From Melioribacteraceae bacterium (GTDB taxonomy: Bacteria > Bacteroidota > Ignavibacteria > Ignavibacteriales > Melioribacteraceae), in the NCBI GenBank assembly GCA_035362835.1, contig DAOSDY010000001.1, positions 558,001 through 622,000 of the forward strand: a stretch of 64,000 nt of DNA, read 5' to 3'. The notes under the pieces are model-generated. The model saw nothing but the letters and a program-made list of their open reading frames with translations. It had not been told where the DNA came from and ran no database searches. Shown here piece after piece: positions 18,888 through 28,117 of this stretch; within the stretch, counting starts at the first letter, position 1, and each line of letters opens with the position of its first letter. The position numbers were made by a program, and so were the translations under genes.

Positions 18888-19771
18888 TAATAAAGAATCC
18901 GGTTATTATAATTGGTGCTGAAAGATCAGGGACTACCCTTCTTTATAGTCTTCTTTCAAATCACAAAGATTTTTACTGGTTTTCGCAACTGGACTCTATT
19001 TTCCCGAATTCGCCTTATTTTACATCCTACCTTAGAAGATTTGTTCATTTATTCGGAAAGGGAAAATTCATCAGTAAAAAAGGGACCATCTCAAAATCGA
19101 AAGGATTTAACACTCCAACGGAGTGTATCCCATACTGGCGTAATATATTCGGATTCGGTACAGAAGCTAATTATAGAATAGAAGACGATTGTTTTGATCA
19201 TAATTTTGCAAGTTCTTCACAGGTTGAAGCGATTAATAATGACATTGCCCTCCGGATGAGGATTTTAAAAAAATCGAGACTTCTTTTGAAACAACCCGGT
19301 TTTTCACTGAAGACAAAATATTTTAACAGTCTGTTTAGCAAGCCGCTATTTGTGGTAATATACAGGAATTTCAATGATAATTTAATTTCGATGGTCAACG
19401 CAAAAAAAGCATCCAAAGAGAAATTCTGGGGGACGAAAATTCCCGGTTGGAGAAATTATCTTAATCATTCGCATATTGAGCAGGGCTTGATACAAATTTC
19501 CACTGTATATAGAAGTATAAAAGAGGATCTGGAATTAATTGACCCTGAATCTGAGAGAACTTTATATGTTAAATATGAAGAACTTTTGGAAAACCCGCAT
19601 GATAAGTTATTTTCTATATTGAAATTCTGTAAAATGGATGAAGACCCGGTATTTAATTACGGTTCAGATTTCTATGAGGGGATTTCTTTAAAAAGGACCG
19701 GATACAAAATTGATTTAACAGAGAAACAAATAGAAATTATCAAAGTCACTGAGCGTTTATTCAATAAATGA
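18884..19771 (+). CDS. Sulfotransferase 5
   Basis: The product is 295 residues. The PAPS loop is GAERSGTTLLYSLLSNHKDF, close to the consensus of Sulfotransfer_3 proteins. The 3'-phosphate region (VIYRNFNDNLISM) is more divergent than in the other four, with Y-R-N-F in place of I-R-N-P. A conserved VKYEELLENPHDKLFSILKF segment follows, typical of the family. It starts with an ATG overlapping the previous stop and ends overlapping the next start, so it is translated in series with its neighbours. Confidence 0.84.
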   Translation: MIIKNPVIIIGAERSGTTLLYSLLSNHKDFYWFSQLDSIFPNSPYFTSYLRRFVHLFGKGKFISKKGTISKSKGFNTPTECIPYWRNIFGFGTEANYRIEDDCFDHNFASSSQVEAINNDIALRMRILKKSRLLLKQPGFSLKTKYFNSLFSKPLFVVIYRNFNDNLISMVNAKKASKEKFWGTKIPGWRNYLNHSHIEQGLIQISTVYRSIKEDLELIDPESERTLYVKYEELLENPHDKLFSILKFCKMDEDPVFNYGSDFYEGISLKRTGYKIDLTEKQIEIIKVTERLFNK

Positions 19772-20895
19772 ACACAAAGAAAAAACGGATAATTATTTTT
19801 GCCCACATTCCCCCGCCGTATCATGGTGCTTCAATTATGCAGAAGTACCTTGTAGATTGTGAATGGGATTGGTGTTATAAAGAATCGATTGTGCTCAGGT
19901 ACTCCGACCAGATCCATCAAATCGGCAGTTTTAATCTGAAGAAAGGTTATTTGCTTTTCGTGACACTTTTCAGAATTATAAAAAGCAGGTTCAAATCACG
20001 AATCGATATCTGCTACTATCCCCCGGCACTTACCGGCAGGTTGCCATTCTACCGCGATCTAATAAGTATTTTATTAATTAAGATGACTTGCGAGCAGATT
20101 GTTTATCATTTTCATGCCGGAGGGGCATTAAGTTTTTATAACAGGATTTCCGGACTCGAAAAATTACTTGCCAGAAGGATATTAGGCAATGTCTCTTTTA
20201 CTATTGCACTACTTCCTCAATTGGTTGATGAATTAAAATTTTTAAATGCCGCCAATTATGTAACAATACCTAATGGCATTCCTGATAATTTCAATAAATA
20301 TAAAAAAAGTAATCTAACAGAAAAGAGGGTTAGGATCCTTTATTTAGGAAATCTTCTCAAAGATAAGGGAATCTTTGATCTATTGGAATCGGTTAATATT
20401 CTTAAAAATTTTTCCGGGGATTTTGTTGTCCGGTTCGTTGGAAGCTGGGAATCAGAATCTGTAAAGAAATCTTTCTATAGCTTGATTAATAAATATAACA
20501 TTGAAGCTCTGGTTGAAATTAATCCATCAAGAACAGATGATTCAAAATATCAGGAATATGCTGATGCGGATATTTTCTGTTTCCCGAGTTTCTATGAAGT
20601 GGAGAATCAGCCTCTTGTATTACTGGAGGCAATGATGTTCAGTCTACCTATTATAACAACTTCTTGGCGGGCATTACCGGACATCATTTCGGATGGTGAA
20701 GATGGGCTTTTAGCCCCGATTAATTCCCCAGATATATTGGCAGAAAAATTATTTTATCTGATAGGAAATAAAGAAGAACGCCGGCGGCTGGGATTAAACG
20801 CAAGAAAAAAGTACCTCAATGAATATACAATAGAAAAGCACCTGAATCTGATGGAGAGACTGTTCAGGAGTATCGCGGGAGAAAAAAAGTGGTAA
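19768..20895 (+). CDS. GT4-family glycosyltransferase
   Basis: The product is 375 residues with a GT-B fold. The N-terminal domain holds HIPPPYHGASIMQ. The C-terminal domain has LYLGNLLKDKGIFDLLE, PSFYEVENQPLVLLEAM (the E-x7-E donor-binding motif) and the end pattern NARKKYLNEYTIEKHL. It should add a sugar to the lipid-linked unit on the cytoplasmic face. There is a 4-base overlap with the sulfotransferase before it. The donor sugar cannot be read from the sequence; GDP-L-galactose made by the epimerase at 21657 is possible. Confidence 0.9.
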   Translation: MNTKKKRIIIFAHIPPPYHGASIMQKYLVDCEWDWCYKESIVLRYSDQIHQIGSFNLKKGYLLFVTLFRIIKSRFKSRIDICYYPPALTGRLPFYRDLISILLIKMTCEQIVYHFHAGGALSFYNRISGLEKLLARRILGNVSFTIALLPQLVDELKFLNAANYVTIPNGIPDNFNKYKKSNLTEKRVRILYLGNLLKDKGIFDLLESVNILKNFSGDFVVRFVGSWESESVKKSFYSLINKYNIEALVEINPSRTDDSKYQEYADADIFCFPSFYEVENQPLVLLEAMMFSLPIITTSWRALPDIISDGEDGLLAPINSPDILAEKLFYLIGNKEERRRLGLNARKKYLNEYTIEKHLNLMERLFRSIAGEKKW

Positions 20896-21638
20896 ACGTA
20901 CTCGATATTAAAATGTTTGATAAAAACCTGAATCATGCAATAGAAATTATAAATGAGGAATTGAAAAAGGATCGACTGAACCGTTTGATTTCTGCAACAG
21001 GAGCTCATGGAATTGTACATTCAAACAAAGATTCTGAATTCAAATCGATACTCAATCAATTTTTTCTGAATCTGCCAGACGGTATGCCGGTTGTATGGGT
21101 GGGTAAGTTAAAAGGCCATAAAAGAATGGAAAGATGTTGCGGTACGGATTTCTTTGACGAAATGATCAAATCAACCGTAAATAGTGGTATAAATCACTAT
21201 TTTTGTGGTGGGAAAACTGGAATACCGGAAAAGCTAAAAGAAGTCTGGATTGCAAAATACGGAAATGTGAATATTGTCGGCACTTATTCCCCTCCCTTTT
21301 ATGAAATGAGCGAGGAAGAGATATTAGAGCTGGCCGGGGATATAAATTTAAAGAGAACAGATATTCTATGGATCGGAATAAGCACACCAAAACAGGAAAA
21401 ATTCGCTTACCGCTTATCCAGATATACTGATGTCCATTTCATTTGTACTGTCGGCGCAGCATTTGATTTCCACGTAGGTCATGTAAAGCAAGCACCCAGA
21501 TGGATTCAGAATATCGGCATGGAATGGATGTTCCGGTTAATTTTAGAACCGAAAAGATTATGGAAAAGATACGCGCGTATTGTTCCAATGTTTATTATCT
21601 ATAACATTTTAGAATTTTTAAAGGGCAATTTCAAATAA
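20889..21638 (+). CDS. WecG/TagA/CpsF-family glycosyltransferase (GT26)
   Basis: The product is 249 residues starting with a GTG that overlaps the previous gene by 7 bases. Family marks are SATGAHGIVHS, NLPDGMPVVWVGK, GTDFFDEM, GGKTGIPEKL, WIGISTPKQEKFAYR and GAAFDFHVGHVKQAPRWIQ. GT26 enzymes add the second sugar to an undecaprenyl-pyrophosphate-linked sugar. It pairs well with the initiating transferase at 22792 and is probably the committed second step of the repeat unit. Confidence 0.93.
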   Translation: MVNVLDIKMFDKNLNHAIEIINEELKKDRLNRLISATGAHGIVHSNKDSEFKSILNQFFLNLPDGMPVVWVGKLKGHKRMERCCGTDFFDEMIKSTVNSGINHYFCGGKTGIPEKLKEVWIAKYGNVNIVGTYSPPFYEMSEEEILELAGDINLKRTDILWIGISTPKQEKFAYRLSRYTDVHFICTVGAAFDFHVGHVKQAPRWIQNIGMEWMFRLILEPKRLWKRYARIVPMFIIYNILEFLKGNFK

Positions 21639-21656
21639 GAATCCGGAGAAATTTTA

Positions 21657-22637
21657 ATGAATAAGAAATCCGCTTTGGTACTTGGAGCCGGCGGCTTCAT
21701 CGGGGGTCACCTAGCAAATAAATTGAAAAGAAACGGTTATTGGGTAAGAGGTGTCGACTTAAAGCATAATGAATTTCAGAGAATGGAGGCTGATGAGTTT
21801 ATTATTGGTGATTTAAGAAATCCTGATCTGGTTAAAAGTATACTGGACAGGAGCTTTGACGAAGTATATCAGCTTGCAGCTGATATGGGCGGAGCCGGAT
21901 ATATTTTTACAGGTGATAACGATGCAAACGTTATGCACAATTCCGCTATTATCAATTTGAATGTAATAAACGAGGCGGTTTTTTCGGGTTCAAAAAAAGT
22001 ATTTTACTCTTCATCAGCTTGTATTTATCCTCTTTACAATCAATTAGATCCTGAGAATCCGAAACTTTCAGAAGAATCCGCTTACCCGGCTGCGCCCGAC
22101 AGCGAATACGGATGGGAGAAGTTGTTCAGCGAGAGATTATATTTCTCATTTCAGAGAAACTACGGCATCAACGTAAAGGTAGCCCGGTTTCATAACATTT
22201 TTGGCCCCTACGGGAGCTGGAATAACGGGAAGGAGAAAGCCCCGGCGGCTATCTGCAGAAAAGTCGCTGAAGCAGATGAAAATGGAGAGATCGAAATATG
22301 GGGAGACGGAAACCAGACCCGTTCATTTCTCTACATTGATGAGTGTCTTCAATCCGTTGAAAGGTTTATGGCTAATAATGATTTCAGCGGACCTGTAAAT
22401 ATCGGTTCTGAGGAGATGGTAACTATAAACCAACTTGCGGAAATGACAATGGAAATTGCCGGTAAAAAATTGCGGATTAAACATATTCCCGGTCCAACCG
22501 GAGTCCGCGGACGGAATTCAGATAATAAACTTATTAAGGAGAAACTTGGATGGGCTCCATCTGAAAGGTTATTCGACGGATTAAAGAAAACCTATCCATG
22601 GATAAAATCTGAGGTCGAAAAGTTACGAAATCAATGA
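21657..22637 (+). CDS. GDP-mannose 3,5-epimerase-like NAD-dependent epimerase
   Basis: The product is 326 residues, an extended SDR enzyme. It has GAGGFIGGHLANKL for NAD binding, SSSACIYP, and the catalytic Y-x3-K in EYGWEKLFSERLYF. Features shared with plant GDP-mannose 3,5-epimerase are AADMGGAGYI, ARFHNIFGPYGSW, EKAPAAICRK, and a serine-cysteine pair near ACIYP. The plant enzyme makes GDP-L-galactose (and GDP-L-gulose) from GDP-mannose. Here it would supply a sugar nucleotide for the polysaccharide. The GME assignment is by motif; other GDP-sugar epimerases cannot be excluded. Confidence 0.82.
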   Translation: MNKKSALVLGAGGFIGGHLANKLKRNGYWVRGVDLKHNEFQRMEADEFIIGDLRNPDLVKSILDRSFDEVYQLAADMGGAGYIFTGDNDANVMHNSAIINLNVINEAVFSGSKKVFYSSSACIYPLYNQLDPENPKLSEESAYPAAPDSEYGWEKLFSERLYFSFQRNYGINVKVARFHNIFGPYGSWNNGKEKAPAAICRKVAEADENGEIEIWGDGNQTRSFLYIDECLQSVERFMANNDFSGPVNIGSEEMVTINQLAEMTMEIAGKKLRIKHIPGPTGVRGRNSDNKLIKEKLGWAPSERLFDGLKKTYPWIKSEVEKLRNQ

Positions 22638-22791
22638 TTTTTGCGCATATTCGGCAGATGATATATATGGCCTGATTAGAGCAAAACACTTTAGAAAAGA
22701 GAAAAGTCCCCTCTTCGGGATGATAGATCAAGCATATTTATTCATATTAGTTTTTCATATCTTTACTTCCGTCGTTTATCAAATATTCTAA

Positions 22792-24186
22792 ATGAATCTA
22801 TTAAGAAAGTCCCTTTTAACATTTCGAATACTAGCCGATTCGTTAATAATAGTTCTGGCATTTTATTTAACAAATTTTCTTTTTACCGGATTTTTTTTCA
22901 ATTGGGGACTCCGGAATTCAATACTAATAATTTCAATTCTCATAATAACCTGGATGTTTTCTTCTATAGCTACTTTTCTTTATGATGAATTCCGTTACCG
23001 GAATTACCTTTACGAAACTTACAGCATCTTCAAAAATGTGGTTATACAGGGGATAAGTTTAATAGTTCTCCTGTATTTCATCCCGAATCAATATCCAAAA
23101 GAAATCGTTTTTATCTTCCCTGTTATTTTATTCCCCGCTTTAATTGTTGAGAAGCAACTGCTAAGAATTATTTTTTACTTTCTGCGTAAAAAAGGAATCA
23201 ACCTAAGAAATATTTTATTCGTCGGTGTTAATGATTTTTCCGTAAATCTATATTCACAAATGGTACGTTACAGCAATTTCGGTTACAATCCGATCGGATT
23301 TATCGGGAATAAAAAAAGAAACAATATTGATATTCCCGTAATCGGTAACATAGATAATCTTGAGTCAGTTCTTAATAGAAATAAAATTGACGATGTTGTT
23401 CTTTCACTTCCCACCATTACTCCCGAAGAAGTTAAATCAGTAACGGCATTATGTGAGAAACATATTTCAAAAGTTTTAATACTACATGAAAACTTTGATA
23501 TACTGCTCGCTAACTACGAATCACGAATTATCGATTATCCTATTCTTTCAATTAGAAGAGACGATATAAATCATCTTCACTGGAGGTTTTTCAAAAGAAT
23601 TCTGGATTTAGTATTTACGATACTCCTTTTTATTTTTATTTTTTCATGGCTGTTCCCGCTTGTCGCTATTCTGATAAAATATGAGTCGAAGGGAGATTTA
23701 TTCTTTAAACAAATCCGTACCGGAAAGAACAACAAGCCTTTCCGCATTTACAAATTTAGAACCATGTATTCGGACAGCACCGATTTCGATGATCAGGGAA
23801 ATTTTAAGCAGGCAAGAAAGAATGATTCCAGAATAACGAAAATCGGCACGTGGCTTAGAAAAACAAGTATCGATGAACTTCCACAGTTTATTAATATTCT
23901 AAAAGGCGAAATGAGCCTGGTAGGACCACGCCCCCATGCTGTTTCACATAACGAACTGTACATCGATAAAATTCAGAATTTCAATCTCAGGCACACAATC
24001 AAACCGGGATTAACTGGTTGGGCGCAAATAAAAGGTTACCGCGGCCCTACCCCAACTATCGATTTAATGCAGAAGAGAGTTGAGCACGATATATGGTACA
24101 TCAACAACTGGTCTTTTTCTCTTGATATACAAATAATTATTCTTTCAATATGGCTCATGCTGAAAGGTGACAAAAACGCATACTGA
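22792..24186 (+). CDS. WbaP/WcaJ-type initiating sugar-phosphate transferase
   Basis: The product is 464 residues. Five membrane helices in the first half are followed by a CoA-binding-like domain (FVGVNDFSVNLYS), then a reentrant helix and the phosphoglycosyltransferase core. The core shows FFKQIRTGKNNKPFRIYKFR, SIDELPQFINILKGEMSLVG, GPRPH and IKPGLTGWAQI. It attaches sugar-1-phosphate to undecaprenyl phosphate and so starts the repeat unit. Its position at the end of the cluster, after a gap of 154 bases, could mean an own promoter. Glucose or galactose are the usual donors in the family. Confidence 0.93.
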   Translation: MNLLRKSLLTFRILADSLIIVLAFYLTNFLFTGFFFNWGLRNSILIISILIITWMFSSIATFLYDEFRYRNYLYETYSIFKNVVIQGISLIVLLYFIPNQYPKEIVFIFPVILFPALIVEKQLLRIIFYFLRKKGINLRNILFVGVNDFSVNLYSQMVRYSNFGYNPIGFIGNKKRNNIDIPVIGNIDNLESVLNRNKIDDVVLSLPTITPEEVKSVTALCEKHISKVLILHENFDILLANYESRIIDYPILSIRRDDINHLHWRFFKRILDLVFTILLFIFIFSWLFPLVAILIKYESKGDLFFKQIRTGKNNKPFRIYKFRTMYSDSTDFDDQGNFKQARKNDSRITKIGTWLRKTSIDELPQFINILKGEMSLVGPRPHAVSHNELYIDKIQNFNLRHTIKPGLTGWAQIKGYRGPTPTIDLMQKRVEHDIWYINNWSFSLDIQIIILSIWLMLKGDKNAY

Positions 24187-24211
24187 TTTGCTAATATTAT
24201 TATCGGCACGG

Positions 24212-24826
24212 ATGAAAAAATTTTTTCGAATAATTAATTCGCAACTGTGTTGCATTGCTGCGGTTATTCTTCTTTTTTCTACTACTTCCATTTATCCGCA
24301 GGATCTTACAAACAACCTCAGTAAGAATAATCTGTTTTATGCCCCGTCGCTGAATCTGATTCGAATCAATGAGATGAGCGGACTTCTGTTGGTGAATGAA
24401 ACCGGTCTGAATATATCCAAAACGCTATCTGTCGGTGTTGCGTTTAATTATCTGTTAACTCCTATTGAAACAAATCTGATAAAAACTCAGGATTCAGATC
24501 TGGTAAGGAGAAAATTTCACTTAATCAGCTCCGGTATAAGAGCCGGATATAAGTTCTATAAAACAGGGAACATCTCCATTTCTTCGTCGTTCTTTATGGG
24601 CCCCGCTCTAATTTTTTTTAATGATGATGGGTATAAATGGAAAGAGAATCTTGAAACTCTCTTGATACTGAATCCTCAATTCAGTGCCGCATTTAAAATA
24701 GGAGAAATGATTTCGATAAATACAACGCTCGGATATATGATTAATATAAAGTCGAACCTCCGTTTTATAGATCAAAGCGATTTAAATACAATAAGCATAG
24801 GATTTGGACTTATAATTGGTGATTAA
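24212..24826 (+). CDS. Probable outer-membrane beta-barrel protein
   Basis: The product is 204 residues from the ATG at 24212, which gives a clean signal peptide (RIINSQLCCIAAVILLFST, ending near YPQ). The longer frame from 24167 overlaps the previous gene and is not needed. The mature part is an alternating pattern of short beta-strands and ends in SIGFGLIIGD, as small outer-membrane barrels do. I find no known family motif. The location suggests a role at the outer membrane in export or retention of the polymer, but this is inferred from position only. Confidence 0.5.
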   Translation: MKKFFRIINSQLCCIAAVILLFSTTSIYPQDLTNNLSKNNLFYAPSLNLIRINEMSGLLLVNETGLNISKTLSVGVAFNYLLTPIETNLIKTQDSDLVRRKFHLISSGIRAGYKFYKTGNISISSSFFMGPALIFFNDDGYKWKENLETLLILNPQFSAAFKIGEMISINTTLGYMINIKSNLRFIDQSDLNTISIGFGLIIGD

Positions 24827-24947
24827 TGAAATAACAGCAATGTTTTCTATAGATTTGTACATAGTGAAGTAAATGATTATTTAGTTTTATTGCAGCTGCA
24901 GGATAAAATATCGTTCATAATAATAAATTCTGATAAAGGGATATATT

Positions 24948-25814
24948 TTGGAAAAGCACATCACATTCAAGCGAATAGCAATGTTGATAATTACCTTAAA
25001 AGTATTATTGATTTTATATTTTGTAATTAACATACCGATTCACGCCGGGAAAAGCTGGGACTTTAATATCGATCTGAATTTTTTGTTTTTTATAATTGTT
25101 GGATTTGCTGCCCAAATTATAGACGGTACACTCGGAATGGCTTACGGAGTCAGCTGTACTACTCTTCTTCTCTATATGGGAGTTCCACCAGCTGTTGCTT
25201 CTGCAGGAGTTCACACAGCCGAAGTATTCACAACCGGTGTATCAGGATTGTCCCATTTATATATGAAAAATGTAGATAAAAAATTATTTGCAAGACTCGT
25301 ATTGCCCGGAGTTATAGCAGCAATGACAGGTGCATACCTGATTTCCGAGATATTAGACGGTAATTTTGTGAAACCTTACATTGCCGGATACCTTCTAATT
25401 ATGGGCTTGCTGATTGTAATCAAGAGTTTTAAACCGATTAGATTCAACGACAGTATAAAATATGTCCCATTTCTTGGATCATTCGGCGGACTAATGGATG
25501 CTATTGGCGGCGGCGGTTGGGGTCCGATTGTTACCTCTAATCTGGTTAATCAGGGAAAAGCACCTAAAGAGACCATCGGAACGGTTAATACGGCTGAATT
25601 TTTCGTGGCTTTTTTCAGCACCGGAATATTTCTGATCTTTGTTGGTGTTGAAAGCTGGAAGATTGTATTGGGATTAATTATTGGCGGTGTAATAGCAGCA
25701 CCCCTGGGAGCCTTTTTTGCTACTAGAATAAAACCTAAGTTACTAATGTTATCGGTCGGAATTTTAATAATAATTACTTCTTTATTTACTATTTCTAAAT
25801 CGATCGGTATCTAA
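24948..25814 (+). CDS. TauE/SafE-family sulfite/sulfonate permease
   Basis: The product is 288 residues with about eight membrane helices in two similar halves (LGMAYGVSCTTLLLYMG and MDAIGGGGWGPIVTSNLVNQ carry the family's repeated signature). TauE/SafE proteins export sulfite or sulfur-containing organic acids. The start is a TTG at 24948 with a ribosome-binding site AAAGGG. It stands last in the sulfation locus, so it may handle excess sulfite or another sulfur anion; this link is by position. Confidence 0.78.
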   Translation: MEKHITFKRIAMLIITLKVLLILYFVINIPIHAGKSWDFNIDLNFLFFIIVGFAAQIIDGTLGMAYGVSCTTLLLYMGVPPAVASAGVHTAEVFTTGVSGLSHLYMKNVDKKLFARLVLPGVIAAMTGAYLISEILDGNFVKPYIAGYLLIMGLLIVIKSFKPIRFNDSIKYVPFLGSFGGLMDAIGGGGWGPIVTSNLVNQGKAPKETIGTVNTAEFFVAFFSTGIFLIFVGVESWKIVLGLIIGGVIAAPLGAFFATRIKPKLLMLSVGILIIITSLFTISKSIGI

Positions 25815-26020
25815 ATATTCGTCTCAATACATTATAACATAGACATAACGATCAATCCAGAGAATTTTACTTACTAAAACATATCAAATAGATAGAATAT
25901 CACTTCTTTTATTACCGGAAAAGCACCTTTTTTAATAACTGATTTAAGGTTGCGTAAAATTTTCTTTTCTGACTGCTATAGAATATTTTGCGGAGTAATT
26001 TGCAAACCTATAGGTGGAAT

Positions 26021-27451
26021 ATGCGAACTCTTTTAATCGTTTTTTTCATTGGCTATATAAACATATTTTCTCAAGAGATAAACAATCTAAACAGAATAGA
26101 ATTGCTAAAAACAGTTGAGTATTTATCCTCATCAGAATTAGCCGGACGGCTGCCGGGTCATGAAGGATATGACAAAGCCGTAAAATATATTACTGAACAG
26201 TTCTCAAAAATCAATCTGAAGCCGGGCGGAGATGACAGGTATCTTCAAAAGCTGAAAGTTGAATACAACAATATTATATCCGAAGAGCCGTTCACCATTA
26301 TTAAGAACAAAATTGAAACCGAATATCAATTAGGAAAGGATTACGTATACAGGGGATTTACAGGGTCCGGTAATTTAACCGGTCAAACTGTGTTCTGCGG
26401 GTACGGGTTATCCCAGCCGGAACTGGGTTATGATGATTATAAAGGTATCGACGTAAAAGGGAAAGTAGTGGTAACATTCAAATACAATCCCGCATGGAAT
26501 ATTAACGGTAAAGGATTTACGAATGGGAATCCGAGGGAAAAAGCTATTGCAGCCGCCAGACATGGTGCAGTTGGAATTCTTTTTGTCTCCTTTCCGAACG
26601 ATACTAATCCTCAGAAACCGATCGGAAGTGTTATCCATGGCGAAGGAGAACAGATGACTGATTTCCCGGAACTCCATATCGATCTGCCTGTTGCCGATCA
26701 ATTGTTCGAAGGATCCGGATACACACTGAAAGAACTGCAGACAAAAATCGATCAGACAAAAACTCCCCTCTCAACTCCTCTTATGCACCGGGTAAGAATT
26801 AAAGTTGAAACTGAATATGAAAAAGAGAAAGAGACAGTAAACATAGTTGGATTGCTTGAAGGATCAGATCCTGTTCTAAAAAACGAGTGGCTTATAGTAG
26901 GTGCCCATCTTGATCACGTAGGTCAGCAGGCGGGTAAAATCTATTTTCCCGGAGCTAACGATAACGGATCAGGTTCAGCAGCTGTGCTTCAAATTGCCAG
27001 AGCATTCGCAATGAATGATATAAAGCCAAAGCGATCTGTTGCATTCGTCCTTTTTGCAAGCGAAGAGCAAGGACTCAACGGCGCGCAGTATTTTGCAGAT
27101 AATGTACCTGATAAAATGAGTAAGGTTATAGGAATGTTTAATCTTGACTGCATCGGATACGGCGACAGCATTCAGGTTGGCGGAGGACATAGCGCACAGG
27201 AGTTCTGGAATGCTGCTAAGGAAATCGACAAGAATAATTCGGGACTAATGGTAGAGAGAACCTGGCAAGGTGGCGGAGCCGATGCCGAGCCGTTTTACAG
27301 GAAAGGAATTCCTACGCTATACTTTGTTACAACCAACAGCTACGGTCATCTTCATATGCTGAGCGATGAACCTGAGACACTCAATCCGGAATTGTTCGAG
27401 GCTATAACGAAGTTAGCATACTTAACGGTTGAAAAAGTTTGCAACCGCTGA
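26021..27451 (+). CDS. Secreted M28-family metallopeptidase with PA domain
   Basis: The product is 476 residues from the ATG at 26021, which has a strong ribosome-binding site (TAGGTGG) close before it and a signal peptide. A PA domain sits near residues 105-240. The zinc site of M28 follows: GAHLDHVG, GANDNGSGSA, LFASEEQGLNG, MFNLDCIGYG and SYGHLHMLSD carry the expected H, D, E, D and H ligands. It is an aminopeptidase-type enzyme acting outside the cytoplasm. It is independent of the polysaccharide locus, with 200 bases between. Confidence 0.9.
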   Translation: MRTLLIVFFIGYINIFSQEINNLNRIELLKTVEYLSSSELAGRLPGHEGYDKAVKYITEQFSKINLKPGGDDRYLQKLKVEYNNIISEEPFTIIKNKIETEYQLGKDYVYRGFTGSGNLTGQTVFCGYGLSQPELGYDDYKGIDVKGKVVVTFKYNPAWNINGKGFTNGNPREKAIAAARHGAVGILFVSFPNDTNPQKPIGSVIHGEGEQMTDFPELHIDLPVADQLFEGSGYTLKELQTKIDQTKTPLSTPLMHRVRIKVETEYEKEKETVNIVGLLEGSDPVLKNEWLIVGAHLDHVGQQAGKIYFPGANDNGSGSAAVLQIARAFAMNDIKPKRSVAFVLFASEEQGLNGAQYFADNVPDKMSKVIGMFNLDCIGYGDSIQVGGGHSAQEFWNAAKEIDKNNSGLMVERTWQGGGADAEPFYRKGIPTLYFVTTNSYGHLHMLSDEPETLNPELFEAITKLAYLTVEKVCNR

Positions 27452-27490
27452 AAAACCTTGAAAATTGGCGGTTAATAGCGAAGAAAATCT

Positions 27491-28117
27491 TCATGGTTGT
27501 GATACTGCCTTTCTTATATTGTGAATCATCGCGATAACATTCTCAAGCGTTCCATAAATTTGGGTCAGACCGCTTTTGCACGTAATTGAATTTTCGACAT
27601 TGTTAATTATCTCATACGCCGATGAATAAACATATTCATTAGTATGTTTTGACAAACCGGCCATGACCGGATTTGCAAGTATGTACTCTACGATCCGCTT
27701 AATTTCGGATATATAATTTACGTATTTCGCCTTTGCCGGTCCTTCAAAAACTACACCGGTTCTTTGATACTTTTTATTAATGAATTTAGTATGACCATTT
27801 ATCAAATCACCGACAAACTTCCCAACTTTAAGGTTCTCATCAGTCTGTTTAATTAAAAGATGAAAGTGATTTGGCATCAGGCAAAAAGCCATAATTTCAA
27901 TTTTATATTTAACGCTGAATTTTCCAAGACGGTTGAGGAAATAATTATAATCATCTTTATCGAAGAATATTTTTGATTTCAGAGTTCCGCGGTTATAAAC
28001 ATGATGATAAGTATTGGCGTGATAGAACCGATCCAAGTATTCCCCCGCATACTTCGCACAAATTAAGGAAATCTGACCTTGAAGGTCAAGCGCGTTATTT
28101 GAATTGCTGACCTTCAA
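27491..28117 (-). CDS. REP-associated-type tyrosine transposase (Y1_Tnp)
   Basis: The frame is 208 codons, but no ATG lies before residue 70. The family start (YHHVYNRG, near residues 37-44) is preceded by an open stretch with only TTG or CTG starts. The domain has the HUH nuclease marks: MPNHFHLLI with the H-x-H pair, and a later tyrosine region (IVEYILANPVMAGL). Such genes (RAYTs) act on palindromic REP-type repeats. The palindromes at 28074-28123 lie at its own upstream end, as expected. It may have lost a normal start. It is convergent with the M28 gene. Confidence 0.8.
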   Translation of the reverse strand: MKVSNSNNALDLQGQISLICAKYAGEYLDRFYHANTYHHVYNRGTLKSKIFFDKDDYNYFLNRLGKFSVKYKIEIMAFCLMPNHFHLLIKQTDENLKVGKFVGDLINGHTKFINKKYQRTGVVFEGPAKAKYVNYISEIKRIVEYILANPVMAGLSKHTNEYVYSSAYEIINNVENSITCKSGLTQIYGTLENVIAMIHNIRKAVSQP

